DNA of 64,000 bases from Sulfurovum sp. TSL6. GTDB lineage: Bacteria; Campylobacterota; Campylobacteria; Campylobacterales; Sulfurovaceae. The stretch lies in assembly GCF_019972115.1 (NCBI RefSeq), contig NZ_BPFJ01000003.1:62001-126000 (forward strand), read 5' to 3'. Both the position numbers and the translations under genes were made by a program. Numbering within the stretch: position 1 is the stretch's first letter; the number at the start of each line of letters is the position of its first letter. A model generated the notes under the pieces. That model saw only the letters and a list, made by a program, of their open reading frames with translations, did not search any database and was not told where the DNA came from. Shown here one piece after another: positions 33,448-42,762 of this stretch.

Positions 33448-35762
33448 TAAACATCCAAGTGTTTTACATCTTTTGCATGACTTTCAATGTAGTTTCTTCT
33501 AGGTTCTACTTCGTCACCCATGAAGAGTGTAAATGTATCACTGGCACTTTCATCGTCTTCTATAGTAACCTGTAACAGTCTTCTGTTTTCCGGTGTCATG
33601 GTTGTTTCCCAAAGTTGTTCAGGGTTCATCTCACCCAAACCTTTGTAACGTTGGATATACGCACCTTTTTTTGCTGAACTTTCAACTTCTGCAAAGAGCG
33701 TAAGAAGGTCCTGGTCTTTAAATTCATCTGTGATATGCTCATTGATCTTTTGATGGATATGGATTGCCTCATTATAATGAGGGTTCGTAAAGAGTATTTC
33801 ATCTACGATGAGTTCCTCCAGTCCATCGTTTGTTTGTACAAAGAGGTGTATCGTATCTTCTGTAATGGTTTTGTTGAGGATGTTATATCCAAGTTCGGCA
33901 ATGTATGCTTCTATCGTTTTTGCAAGCTCTTTATTATCTGTGCCTATCACATCAGGATTTTCGATCATATAACGAAGTACTTCAGGCAATGCAAAACGTT
34001 TTTCTATCTCTTTCAGTGTCATACGGTAGTAGGCTACGAGCTTAAAGAGATCAACCAAGTCAGCCTGTCCCATAGTCGTACTTTCAATAGCAGAGATACC
34101 GTTTTCTATCAGATAATCATTGAGTGCTTTTTCATCTTTAAGATAGGTTTCATTTTTACCTTTTTTGTAACGGTAAAGCGGTGGCTGCGCAAGATAAAGA
34201 TATCCTTTTTCAATGACAGGTTTCAAGAATCTAAAGAAGAAGGTCATAAGCAGTGTTTGAATGTGGGAACCATCTACATCGGCATCGGTCATAATGATGA
34301 TCTTGTGGTATCTTAATTTCTCTTCATCAAACTCTTCACCGATACCACAGCCAAGTGCCGTGATCATATTTTTGATCTCGTCGGATTTGAGGATCTTTTC
34401 CAAACGTGCTTTCTCTACGTTAAGGATCTTACCTTTGAGTGGCAGGATCGCTTGGAAAACTCTATCACGTCCCTGTTTAGCAGAACCACCAGCAGAGTCC
34501 CCTTCCACCAGGTAGATCTCAGAGATTTCAGGGTCTTTGCTTTGACAGTCTGCAAGTTTACCAGGAAGTGTCCCGATACTCATAGAGTCTTTACGTTTCA
34601 CCAAGTCTTTTGCACGTTTCGCTGCATCTCTACCTCTGGCTGCAAGAAGTATCTGTGCCATGATGGCTTTTGCTTCTAAAGGTGTCTCTTCAAGGTATTT
34701 ATTGAAGTGTTCAGAGAAGAATTTTTGTACCAAAGGACGAACATAAGAAGAACCTAGTTTTCCTTTTGTCTGTCCCTCAAACTGTGGTTCAGGTACACGC
34801 ACGGAAACGATACATATAAGACCTTCTTTACAGTCATCCCCTGTAATTTTAACGCCTTTTTCTTTTGCGTTGGCATTTTTGGCGATATAACTTGCCATAG
34901 AACGTGTAAGACCCGCTCTAAAACCTGCTTCGTGTGTACCGCCCTCAGCTGTTTTAATGTTGTTTACAAAAGAGAGTGATTTTTCAGAGTCTGCATCACA
35001 ATACATGAGTGCGATATCTATTTCGATATCATCTGCTTTACCTTGAAAAAACTGTGCAGTGGTAAGAGGTGTCTTCGTATTCATATCTTCAACGAATTGC
35101 TTGATACCGCCTTCAAAATGATACATTTCTTTTGTACCATCACGTTCATCTTTAAATTCAATAGTGATCTTTGGATTCAGGTAACAGAGTTCTTTGAATC
35201 TTTTCATCAAGATCTCTTTTTGGAAAGTGACACTATCTTTAAAGATAGTGTCATCTGGCCAGAACTCTACTTTGGTACCATGTTTTCTTGTTGTTCCTGT
35301 TGTTTCAAGCACCGCTTGCGGGATACCTTCTTTAAAGGATTGCTCATGGATCTCACCATCTTTGAAAATAGTTAGCTTCAAGTCTTTGGAGAGGGCATTT
35401 ACAACAGAGACACCTACACCATGTAGTCCACCTGAAACTTTATAGGTGTCTTTGTCAAATTTACCACCGGCATGAAGTACGGTCAGTACAACTGTCGCTG
35501 CAGATATTTTTTCAGTAGGGTGTTCTTTGACCGGGATACCACGACCATTATCTTCAATAATCGCAGAGCCCTCTTTGGTAAGTGTGATTTTGATGGTATC
35601 ACAAAATCCTGCCATCGCTTCATCGATAGAGTTATCTACGACTTCGTATACAAGGTGGTGAAGACCTTTGGTAGAGGTATCACCAATGTACATACCAGGT
35701 CTTTTTCTTACCGCTTCTAGTCCTTTAAGAACTTTAATATTACTAGCACCATATTCTGCCAT
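33447..35762 (-). CDS. gyrB: DNA gyrase subunit B
   Basis: This 771-residue gyrase B has the GHKL ATPase domain with DNSIDEAMAG and EDNGRGIPV, then GGLHGVGVSVVNAL. The TOPRIM domain has EGDSAGGSAKQGRD and DADVDGSHI, and the Toprim C-terminal tail has QRYKGLGEMNPEQLWETTM. It drives ATP-dependent negative supercoiling with GyrA. It heads a leftward group gyrB, EAL-like gene, queF. gyrA is not in the window. Length is normal. Confidence 0.98.
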   Translation of the reverse strand: MAEYGASNIKVLKGLEAVRKRPGMYIGDTSTKGLHHLVYEVVDNSIDEAMAGFCDTIKITLTKEGSAIIEDNGRGIPVKEHPTEKISAATVVLTVLHAGGKFDKDTYKVSGGLHGVGVSVVNALSKDLKLTIFKDGEIHEQSFKEGIPQAVLETTGTTRKHGTKVEFWPDDTIFKDSVTFQKEILMKRFKELCYLNPKITIEFKDERDGTKEMYHFEGGIKQFVEDMNTKTPLTTAQFFQGKADDIEIDIALMYCDADSEKSLSFVNNIKTAEGGTHEAGFRAGLTRSMASYIAKNANAKEKGVKITGDDCKEGLICIVSVRVPEPQFEGQTKGKLGSSYVRPLVQKFFSEHFNKYLEETPLEAKAIMAQILLAARGRDAAKRAKDLVKRKDSMSIGTLPGKLADCQSKDPEISEIYLVEGDSAGGSAKQGRDRVFQAILPLKGKILNVEKARLEKILKSDEIKNMITALGCGIGEEFDEEKLRYHKIIIMTDADVDGSHIQTLLMTFFFRFLKPVIEKGYLYLAQPPLYRYKKGKNETYLKDEKALNDYLIENGISAIESTTMGQADLVDLFKLVAYYRMTLKEIEKRFALPEVLRYMIENPDVIGTDNKELAKTIEAYIAELGYNILNKTITEDTIHLFVQTNDGLEELIVDEILFTNPHYNEAIHIHQKINEHITDEFKDQDLLTLFAEVESSAKKGAYIQRYKGLGEMNPEQLWETTMTPENRRLLQVTIEDDESASDTFTLFMGDEVEPRRNYIESHAKDVKHLDV

Positions 35763-35854
35763 GTTGAGACTCCATTTTGTGGGGGTATAAGTGTATATAT
35801 TTTAGCTAAAACTAGCTTAGATATCCAGCTATAAAAGGGGGATTAAAGTGACAA

Positions 35855-36868
35855 TTAAAGGAGCATTCCATTTTGTTGTTTTTTGTTGCTTATAATATCT
35901 ATTTCATTGGGGTCGATGAAGAGGTTTCTTGCATAGGCTTCCAGTGCATATCTCCCTATCATAGCAGCATTATCTGAGCAGTATTCAAGTGGTGCAACAT
36001 GCATCGTTTTCCCAAACTCATCACAAAGGTTTTGGTACGCATTTCGCAGGTATTTATTTGCGGATGCTCCACCTACGATAGCAAAGTCTTTGATCTTCTC
36101 TTTGGCAAAGATCTTTTTGCTTTTTTGAAGCAGGTGAAGTTTGACTGCTTTTTGAAAGGATGCAGAGAGATCAGCACGGTCCTGTTCACTCATTCCTTCA
36201 CTGCCACCAAGTGCTTCTACTTGAAGTCTGACTGCATTTTTAAGCCCTGAGAGAGAAAAGGCGATGAGAGGAGAGTTACGTAACGGTACAGGAAGGTCGA
36301 AACGGTTTTCATCTCCTTTAAGTGCAAGTGCTTCTATCAGGGGTCCTCCAGGATAGCCTAAGCCCATCATTTTGGCACATTTGTCAAAACTCTCACCGAC
36401 AGAATCGTCCATACTCGTAGCAAGGATCTCCATATGTTCAAAACTCTTGACTCTGATGACTTGTGTATGCCCTCCTGAGATGAGAAGTACCAGAAGGGGC
36501 AGGGTTGCTTCCTTTTCTATAAAAAGTGAGTAAATATGCCCTTTAAGATGATGCACGGGGATAAGAGGTAACTCAAGCAGAGTACTTAAGGTTTTTGCCA
36601 TAGCAATGCCTTCAAGCAGGGTGACTCCCAGTCCGGGTTGATTGGTGACGGCTATGGCTTTGAGTTTTTCAAGGTAGGGTTGGGTCTCTTTGAGTATCTC
36701 CGGGAGTGCAACAGCGTGTAGTCTTGATGCAAGTTCAGGGACTACGCCACCGTAACACGAGTGTTGTGCCTCCTGGGAGATCTTTTTATGATAAAGCACT
36801 TTTTTTGTGGCTATTTCGGTGATGGCTATAGAGCTGTCATCACAGCTTGATTCAATACTTAAGATCAT
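35855..36868 (-). CDS. tsaD: tRNA threonylcarbamoyltransferase TsaD
   Basis: This 337-residue protein, starting at ATG 36868 ([13 protein letters not shown]), transfers the threonylcarbamoyl group to A37 of ANN-decoding tRNAs. The metal-binding HxxxH is in HHLKGH (about residue 106-111), with the nucleotide motifs ISGGHTQ and GGASANK. The start is chosen because it overlaps the stop of the upstream hydrolase as ATGA. A longer reading would run 12 codons into that gene. Length fits the family (about 335). Confidence 0.95.
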   Translation of the reverse strand: MILSIESSCDDSSIAITEIATKKVLYHKKISQEAQHSCYGGVVPELASRLHAVALPEILKETQPYLEKLKAIAVTNQPGLGVTLLEGIAMAKTLSTLLELPLIPVHHLKGHIYSLFIEKEATLPLLVLLISGGHTQVIRVKSFEHMEILATSMDDSVGESFDKCAKMMGLGYPGGPLIEALALKGDENRFDLPVPLRNSPLIAFSLSGLKNAVRLQVEALGGSEGMSEQDRADLSASFQKAVKLHLLQKSKKIFAKEKIKDFAIVGGASANKYLRNAYQNLCDEFGKTMHVAPLEYCSDNAAMIGRYALEAYARNLFIDPNEIDIISNKKQQNGMLL

Positions 36869-37422
36869 GATCTGTCCAATACAAGTTTTTCTATAAGGGC
36901 CCATTCCCCGTAGCCACTGTCTGCATTGATATGGCCCGCATCTTGGATAACAGTTACAGGAATATCATACTGTTGTGCCATGCTTTTGGCTTCTTCTACC
37001 TGAATGTATGGGTCATTGTCTGAAACGATCATCTGTATCTCTTTGGCATAGAGGTTTTCTGGCATCTTGCAAGGGAAAAAGGTTTTAATAGTATCTATTT
37101 CCGTGCCAAGGCTTGGCGGAGAGACCATAAAAAGCCTTTTTATCTCAGGTATTTTTTGCATAAAGTCTTGTTCTTGGCAGAGCCAAAACCACAGGGTATT
37201 GGCCAGAGAGTGGCAGACGATAGTATCCGGTTTGAAATCTTCAAGTATCTCTTTAAGCTGCTTGACCCACCTGTTCTTACTGGGGAAGTGACAGTTGTCA
37301 AGCAGAGGAAAGGAGACTGTCCCGTACTCTTTGGCGATAGCTGCAGCCAGTTCTGCTTGCCAGTGTGGTGCATCACTTCCACCCCAACCATGCAGGATGA
37401 GTACTTTATCTTTGCGTGACAT
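36865..37422 (-). CDS. RBBP9/YdeN-family serine hydrolase
   Basis: A 185-residue alpha/beta hydrolase starting at ATG 37422 ([15 protein letters not shown]). The nucleophile elbow is CHSLAN (near residue 69), with later Asp and His likely in VSDNDPY and DAGHIN. The substrate of such RBBP9-like hydrolases is not known in bacteria. ATG 37422 overlaps the dxr end by 17 bases and is preceded by GAGG; a start 12 codons upstream would lie deeper in dxr. tsaD follows with an ATGA overlap. Confidence 0.82.
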   Translation of the reverse strand: MSRKDKVLILHGWGGSDAPHWQAELAAAIAKEYGTVSFPLLDNCHFPSKNRWVKQLKEILEDFKPDTIVCHSLANTLWFWLCQEQDFMQKIPEIKRLFMVSPPSLGTEIDTIKTFFPCKMPENLYAKEIQMIVSDNDPYIQVEEAKSMAQQYDIPVTVIQDAGHINADSGYGEWALIEKLVLDRS

Positions 37423-38485
37423 AGGTTCTGACCTCTTGATCGATTTGGATAATTTCATCTATGTTCGATGCTTTTACCTCTTCAAATTTTTGATAGGCAT
37501 CTAAAACCATGTCACTCATACCAAAGAAAGAACATTTCTCATCTTGAAACGCTTGAATGGCTTCTTCGTTTGCAGCATTGACCACTACACCAAGATGAGG
37601 ATGTTCCAAGATGTGTTCTTTGATATTCCAGATAGGGTAACGTGCTGCTTCAATAGGTAAAAATTCCAAACTGCCCATACTCAGAAGATCTGTGGGAGGT
37701 AATATAGCTTCTTCCACTTCTCCTCTCAATGCAAAGGCAATTGGGAGTTTCATATCCACCCCTGCAAAGTGTGCAGTGGTAGAACCATCTGTGAATTCTG
37801 CGAGTGCATGGATGATCGATTTTTTTTCTATCAGTGCATCAACCTTGTTCGTATCAAAGAGCCATTTTGCCTCTAAAAGCTCAAAGAGTTTATTGGTCAT
37901 AGTGGCTGAATCGATGGTGATCTTGTTCCCCATGGACCAGTTAGGGTGTTTGAGTGCATCTGAAAACGTAGCATCTTTCATTTTGCCCAGTTCCCAGTCT
38001 CTGAATGCACCACCGCTTGCAGTGATATAGAGTTTAGAGACAGGCCGTTCATTCATAAGATACCATAGTCCAAAATGCTCAGAGTCTATAGGGGTGATGC
38101 GTGACATGTCTATGAATTCTCCGGCAACCACCAGAGACTCTTTATTTGCCAATGCAACTCTTTTACCAAGGCTGGTAGCTTTGAGTGTAGGTGCAAGACC
38201 GGCATAACCTACGAGTGCATTGACAACCGTATCACTATGAGACATTTCTATAAGCTCCAAAATACCTTTTGTCCCACAGAGTACCTTGGAATGATTCACT
38301 TTTGCTCTGTCTGCTTCGTTGGCAATGGCAACCACTTTGGGTTGGTGCTTTTTGATCTGTTCATTAAGCAGGTCAATATTGTTGCCTGCGACAAGCGCTT
38401 CTATGGAAATGTTATAGCGTTCTGCGATGATGAGGGTATTGACACCTATAGAGCCGGTAGAACCGAGTAAAACGATACTTGACAT
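37406..38485 (-). CDS. dxr: 1-deoxy-D-xylulose 5-phosphate reductoisomerase
   Basis: This 359-residue enzyme converts DXP to MEP, the committed step of the non-mevalonate isoprenoid pathway. It has the NADPH motif GSTGSIG at residue 8, ALANKESLV, the metal-binding DSEH block (PIDSEHFGLW), ASGGAFRD and the NWSMGNKITIDSATM segment. The window also encodes the polyprenyl synthase ispA at 55.8 kb. It sits 3 bases downstream of cdsA, a frequent pairing. Confidence 0.96.
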   Translation of the reverse strand: MSSIVLLGSTGSIGVNTLIIAERYNISIEALVAGNNIDLLNEQIKKHQPKVVAIANEADRAKVNHSKVLCGTKGILELIEMSHSDTVVNALVGYAGLAPTLKATSLGKRVALANKESLVVAGEFIDMSRITPIDSEHFGLWYLMNERPVSKLYITASGGAFRDWELGKMKDATFSDALKHPNWSMGNKITIDSATMTNKLFELLEAKWLFDTNKVDALIEKKSIIHALAEFTDGSTTAHFAGVDMKLPIAFALRGEVEEAILPPTDLLSMGSLEFLPIEAARYPIWNIKEHILEHPHLGVVVNAANEEAIQAFQDEKCSFFGMSDMVLDAYQKFEEVKASNIDEIIQIDQEVRTYVTQR

Positions 38486-38488
38486 GAA

Positions 38489-39247
38489 TTAGAGTAAAGA
38501 TCTCAGTGCAATAACCATGATAACCGCAGCAAAGAGATAACCGTCTATTCTGTCTAAGATACCACCATGTCCGGGGAGCAGGTCTCCAGAGTCTTTTACC
38601 CCTGCTTCACGTTTAAGATAAGACTCAAAAAGATCTCCAAATACTGAAGCTACAGAGGTCAAAAGTGTGACAATGATCGCGATCCACCACTCAACGACAT
38701 AAAGTCCGGCAAAACTACCTGCAAGAGTTGCTATGATAATACCGCCAAAAACACCTTCGAGTGTTTTATTTGGAGAAGTATCTGAAAATTTTGTTTTACC
38801 TATGGTTTTCCCTGTAAAAAATGCACCGACATCCGTGAGTGCTACGGTGACAAGAAGCCAAAACATAGACGCGATACCAAAATCCTGGTAGAGGATAAGA
38901 AAGAAGAGTATTCCACTGACCGGGTAAAGGAAAGGGAGAAGCAATCTTTTGTCAAAATTATGAAAATAGGCAAGAGAAGAAGCAAATATGACTGCCATAA
39001 AGAAGAACAGATCATCCGGGTTAGGGTAAAAATAGGCCACTATCCACAGAACGACAGCCCACACATACATAGCAGGACCGGTAAGTTTGAAAAGTTTCAT
39101 CGCTTCATAAAAGGCAAACATATAGATGAGACCTAAAAAAGCCCACATAACAAAAAAGTTATCCACCCAACCGATAAATCCAACAAGTGCTAATAGTGCA
39201 ATGCCCGTAAGCCATCGTTCTTGATAATCTTTAAATATTTTTGTCAT
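38489..39247 (-). CDS. cdsA: Phosphatidate cytidylyltransferase CdsA
   Basis: A 252-residue inner-membrane protein with about seven or eight hydrophobic segments. The C-terminal CdsA signature runs from SVFGDLFESYLKR through KDSGDLLPGHGGILDRID. It makes CDP-diacylglycerol, the precursor of phospholipids. It begins the leftward operon cdsA, dxr, hydrolase, tsaD. Confidence 0.95.
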   Translation of the reverse strand: MTKIFKDYQERWLTGIALLALVGFIGWVDNFFVMWAFLGLIYMFAFYEAMKLFKLTGPAMYVWAVVLWIVAYFYPNPDDLFFFMAVIFASSLAYFHNFDKRLLLPFLYPVSGILFFLILYQDFGIASMFWLLVTVALTDVGAFFTGKTIGKTKFSDTSPNKTLEGVFGGIIIATLAGSFAGLYVVEWWIAIIVTLLTSVASVFGDLFESYLKREAGVKDSGDLLPGHGGILDRIDGYLFAAVIMVIALRSLL

Positions 39248-39305
39248 GGCGATACCCTCGTTTTTTAAATGAAGAATATTATAGCACGCTTTGGATTAGA
39301 GGGTA

Positions 39306-40649
39306 CTAGACTCTAATTTCAACGCCTTCCTTCGTGACAGAAATAGTGTCATATTTGTTGTAAAGTACATTGGAACCTTCTTGTACTTTGACAAATTTAC
39401 GCTTTGTGTAATCGACTTCATAATCTCCGGGGTTTTTGACAGAAAAATCTACACAGAGCTTTGCGGCAGCTTTGAGTACGGAGTCGGGCAGGTTTTGTTT
39501 ATCGGTTCTGATGATGACATGGCTTGATGGCATATCACGTATATGCATCCAAAGGTCGTTGGCTTTTGCCATTTCCAGGAGTTTTTGGTTTTCGTTGCTG
39601 TTACGTCCGACAAGCACTTTATAGTCTTCTATCCAGAAGAGTTCTCCTTCCTTCAGACGTTCTTTTTTACGTTGAGACTTTCCGCGTTTGGGCACAAGAA
39701 GTTCCAGTTCATAAGGCTCATTGGCTTGTTCAAGCGCATAGTATATATTTTCATAGAAAGCTTTTTTACTTTGCAGGTTTTCTTTTTCTATGTGAACGTT
39801 CTTGGCTTTATTTTTAGCCCGTTTGGATAGGTTGAAAAAGTAATCACTCATACGGTTGACCTTCGTATCTTTGGGCAATTTTATGGTGATTTCATTGCCT
39901 TCAAAATCATAGGTTTTAAGTTTCGTGTCATAGGGTTTTATCTGATAGAGATTTGCCAGGATGAGGTGGGCATATTCTTTATACTTCTGCACTTCCTCGT
40001 TCAGTTGTACTTCATCAGGAAGTTTTTCCAAAAGTTGATTCAGTTTTTGGATCTTTTTATCGGTAAGAGCGAGTTTCTGTTTTTTTAGCTCTAAAAGTTT
40101 TTTAGCCTGTATCTGAGTATATTTCTCTTCAAGGTAAGCATCTATATCTATGATCTCTTTGCTCTCTTCTGTCCGTGTAAAAGGAGGTATCGCAAGGAGT
40201 TGTACGCCTGGACGGATGACACGAAATGAGCTGTCCGCATCGATATGTCTGAGTGCTTCTATGATGACTTCGTTGTCATCAATGAGTATGGCATTGGTAT
40301 TCTTACCTGTAAATTCCAACTGCAGACAGATGATCTTGTCCTTATAAGAACTTTTGGGTGCGAGTGTCAAACGTAAGATCCGGTCATCATTCGGTACATC
40401 CACAGAGATGATCTTACTTGCAGACAAGAGTGTATGGAGCAGGGTGTCAAAAGGTGCATTATAACTTTGAATCGGTCTTTGTGATGGAGCTTTATAGATG
40501 AAACTGTGCCCTCGTGTCATATTGAAAAAGTAGCTGTCCGATTTGTCAAATACCAACTCTAAAGTATTGTCTTCAACGCGTCTGGCACGACTGATAAAAG
40601 AGAAGTCATTAAGACGTTTGGCAATGGCTTTGAGTTCATATAATTTCAT
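39306..40649 (-). CDS. NFACT/RqcH-family protein
   Basis: This 447-residue protein has an NFACT-N-like N-terminal domain, a central coiled-coil (KKLLELKKQKLALTDKKIQKL and the region near 290) and a C-terminal NFACT-R domain (GELFWIEDYKVLVGRN, DLWMHIRDMPSSHVI). Relatives include RqcH/Rqc2, which bind stalled 50S-nascent-chain complexes and add alanine tails. In some genomes they are labelled fibronectin-binding protein. It is shorter than Bacillus RqcH (about 570), so the domain set may be partial. Tailing activity cannot be judged from sequence alone. Confidence 0.8.
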   Translation of the reverse strand: MKLYELKAIAKRLNDFSFISRARRVEDNTLELVFDKSDSYFFNMTRGHSFIYKAPSQRPIQSYNAPFDTLLHTLLSASKIISVDVPNDDRILRLTLAPKSSYKDKIICLQLEFTGKNTNAILIDDNEVIIEALRHIDADSSFRVIRPGVQLLAIPPFTRTEESKEIIDIDAYLEEKYTQIQAKKLLELKKQKLALTDKKIQKLNQLLEKLPDEVQLNEEVQKYKEYAHLILANLYQIKPYDTKLKTYDFEGNEITIKLPKDTKVNRMSDYFFNLSKRAKNKAKNVHIEKENLQSKKAFYENIYYALEQANEPYELELLVPKRGKSQRKKERLKEGELFWIEDYKVLVGRNSNENQKLLEMAKANDLWMHIRDMPSSHVIIRTDKQNLPDSVLKAAAKLCVDFSVKNPGDYEVDYTKRKFVKVQEGSNVLYNKYDTISVTKEGVEIRV

Positions 40650-40700
40650 TTGAGTCTTTCTTCATAATTGTAGTGAAATTCTAGCATAATTTTTTTTCGC

Positions 40701-40706
40701 TATAAT
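40701..40706 (+). promoter_or_regulatory. -10 element for leuC
   Basis: TATAAT in TCGCTATAATTCGCG, 48 bases before the leuC ATG. The GCTATAATT context recurs at 50473 and 52187. Confidence 0.55.
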
Positions 40707-40753
40707 TCGCGTAATATTATATACATTATCTAATGTAGAACTAAGGATAACCT

Positions 40754-42034
40754 ATGGGACAAACTATGACAGAAAAGATCTTCTCAGAACATGCAGGGCG
40801 TGAAGTGCATGCAGGGGAGATCGTTAGAGTAGATATCGATATGATCATTGGAAATGACATTACGACGCCTATCTCCATTAGAGCATTTGAAGAGTCAGGT
40901 GCAGAGAAATTGGCTAGACCAGATAATTTTTGTATCGTAATGGATCACTATATTCCGGCAAAAGATATTGCATCGGCAAACCAGGCAAAGATCTCTAGGG
41001 ATTTTGCCTATAAACATGATCTGAAATATTTTTTTGATGAAAAAGATATGGGTATCGAGCATGCTTTACTCCCGGAAAAAGGACTTGTGGTCCCTGGTGA
41101 TGTGATCATCGGTGCGGATAGCCACACTTGTACACATGGTGCCCTTGGTGCATTTTCAACAGGTATGGGAAGTACAGACCTTTCATTCGGGATGATCACG
41201 GGTGGGAACTGGTTTAAAGTACCTGAGACGATCAAAGTGGAATTGACAGGTACGCCGGGTGAACATATCTACGGTAAAGATATCATTCTTGAACTGATCC
41301 GTCAGATAGGTGTGGACGGTGCATTGTACAAAGCGATCGAATTTACAGGTGAAGCGATCCAACACCTTGGTATGGCAGACAGATTCTCTATTGCAAATAT
41401 GGTGATCGAGGCGGGAGCTAAAAACGGTATCTTCGCAGTGGATGATATCACATTGGCGTACCTTGAAGAGAGAAAAGAGATCAATGGCGGATTAAGAGCT
41501 GAACCTAAGATCCATGTTTCTGATGCAGATGCCGAGTATTGTCAAGTGATCACGATAGATACCGGAGCACTTTCGCCGGTGGTCGCGTATCCTTTCTTGC
41601 CATCAAACGGAAAGCCTATAGAACAAGCGGTTGCAGATGATCTCAAAGTAGACCAGGTAATGATCGGATCTTGTACGAATGGACGTATCGAGGATCTACG
41701 TGTTGCAGCAGAAATTGTGAAAGGCAAAAGAGTCGCACGCCATACGCGTATGATCGTAACGCCAGCCACACAGAAGATACTTCTTCAAGCACAGCATGAA
41801 GGTTTGATGGATATTTTGATCGAAGCAGGTGCCGTGGTCTCGAACCCTACTTGTGGTGCATGTTTGGGTGGATACATGGGTATACTCGGAGACGGTGAGC
41901 GTTGTGTTGCTACAACAAACCGTAACTTCGTAGGTCGTATGGGTGCCAGAACATCTGAGATCTACTTGGCGAACTCAGCTGTGGCAGCTGCTTCAGCAAT
42001 AGCCGGAAAGATCGTAGACCCTAGAGATCTCTAA
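40754..42034 (+). CDS. leuC: 3-isopropylmalate dehydratase large subunit
   Basis: A 426-residue aconitase-family protein with the cluster motif GSCTNGR near residue 307 and NPTCGACLGG near 374, giving the three cysteines of a [4Fe-4S] cluster. The size and GADSHTCTHGALGAF segment match LeuC/HacA-type enzymes of leucine synthesis. A homoaconitase-like role is possible but less likely. The small subunit gene leuD is not adjacent. The stop overlaps the convergent sdhB-like stop by 4 bases. Confidence 0.88.
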   Translation: MGQTMTEKIFSEHAGREVHAGEIVRVDIDMIIGNDITTPISIRAFEESGAEKLARPDNFCIVMDHYIPAKDIASANQAKISRDFAYKHDLKYFFDEKDMGIEHALLPEKGLVVPGDVIIGADSHTCTHGALGAFSTGMGSTDLSFGMITGGNWFKVPETIKVELTGTPGEHIYGKDIILELIRQIGVDGALYKAIEFTGEAIQHLGMADRFSIANMVIEAGAKNGIFAVDDITLAYLEERKEINGGLRAEPKIHVSDADAEYCQVITIDTGALSPVVAYPFLPSNGKPIEQAVADDLKVDQVMIGSCTNGRIEDLRVAAEIVKGKRVARHTRMIVTPATQKILLQAQHEGLMDILIEAGAVVSNPTCGACLGGYMGILGDGERCVATTNRNFVGRMGARTSEIYLANSAVAAASAIAGKIVDPRDL

Positions 42035-42762
42035 AATCCTGCATTGGGGTCGAACCCAAATCCTCCACCGCCAAAATCTGGCGTGCCAAAACTCTGTGTC
42101 GCAAAAGAGGGATCATTGTATCCTTCCTGTACAGAGAGTCCTCTTAACATGGTGATATCCATTTTCGGATCGATACCTTTAGGACACACAGCTGTACACT
42201 CTCCGCATAAGGTACAATCCCACACACCATTACTCTGAATGTTATCTATGATATTTTTCATATCACCTTCTCTTTTGTCAGCACTGTAACGATAGGCACG
42301 TGTCAGCGCAAAAGGTCCAAGAAAATCAGGATTGACTGCATAGACAGGGCAGGCTGAGTAGCATGAGTCACAGAGTATGCAGTCTGTCTGTGTTTCAGAG
42401 AGTCTTTCATCACTCGGTGTGAGTGAAGCCTCTTGTGTACTATGCAGCCATGCAGTACTTGTTAAGAGTGTCTCTTTGGCTTTGTGTTTATCTACTTTAA
42501 GATCACGCAGTACAGGATGATACTGAAGTGGCTCTATGATATCCCCGGATTTTACTTTATAGGCACAGGCAAGCTCTTCTCTTCCATTTACACGTACTGC
42601 GCACGTACCGCAAACCGAAGCACGACAGCCAGCTGAAAAGGTAAGTGTGGCATCTTGCGTCTCTTTAATGTAGCTCAAGGCATTCAAAAGAGGAATCTCT
42701 CCCGCAGGTAGAGTATAGAGTTGATGGGTATTGGTTTCAGAGCGAAGAATTTTTATTTGCAT
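42031..42762 (-). CDS. Succinate dehydrogenase/fumarate reductase iron-sulfur subunit, unusual cluster motif
   Basis: A 243-residue protein starting at ATG 42762 (AAGGAAGAGAC before it; it overlaps sdhA-like by 10 bases). The [2Fe-2S] cysteines are 46, 51, 54 and 66. The first C-terminal motif has Cys128/131/134/138. The second has Cys183/186/189/193, whereas classical SdhB/FrdB have a non-Cys at the second place and hold a [3Fe-4S] cluster. This one should carry two [4Fe-4S] clusters. A glycine-rich tail (FGGGGFGF) ends the protein. It pairs with the flavoprotein upstream. No membrane anchor gene is adjacent. Confidence 0.85.
   Translation of the reverse strand: MQIKILRSETNTHQLYTLPAGEIPLLNALSYIKETQDATLTFSAGCRASVCGTCAVRVNGREELACAYKVKSGDIIEPLQYHPVLRDLKVDKHKAKETLLTSTAWLHSTQEASLTPSDERLSETQTDCILCDSCYSACPVYAVNPDFLGPFALTRAYRYSADKREGDMKNIIDNIQSNGVWDCTLCGECTAVCPKGIDPKMDITMLRGLSVQEGYNDPSFATQSFGTPDFGGGGFGFDPNAGF

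Noticed and set aside
40754-42034. leuC as aconitase or homoaconitase
   Set aside because: The 426-residue length and lack of a fused small domain fit the isopropylmalate dehydratase large subunit; homoaconitase is not excluded but has no contextual support.
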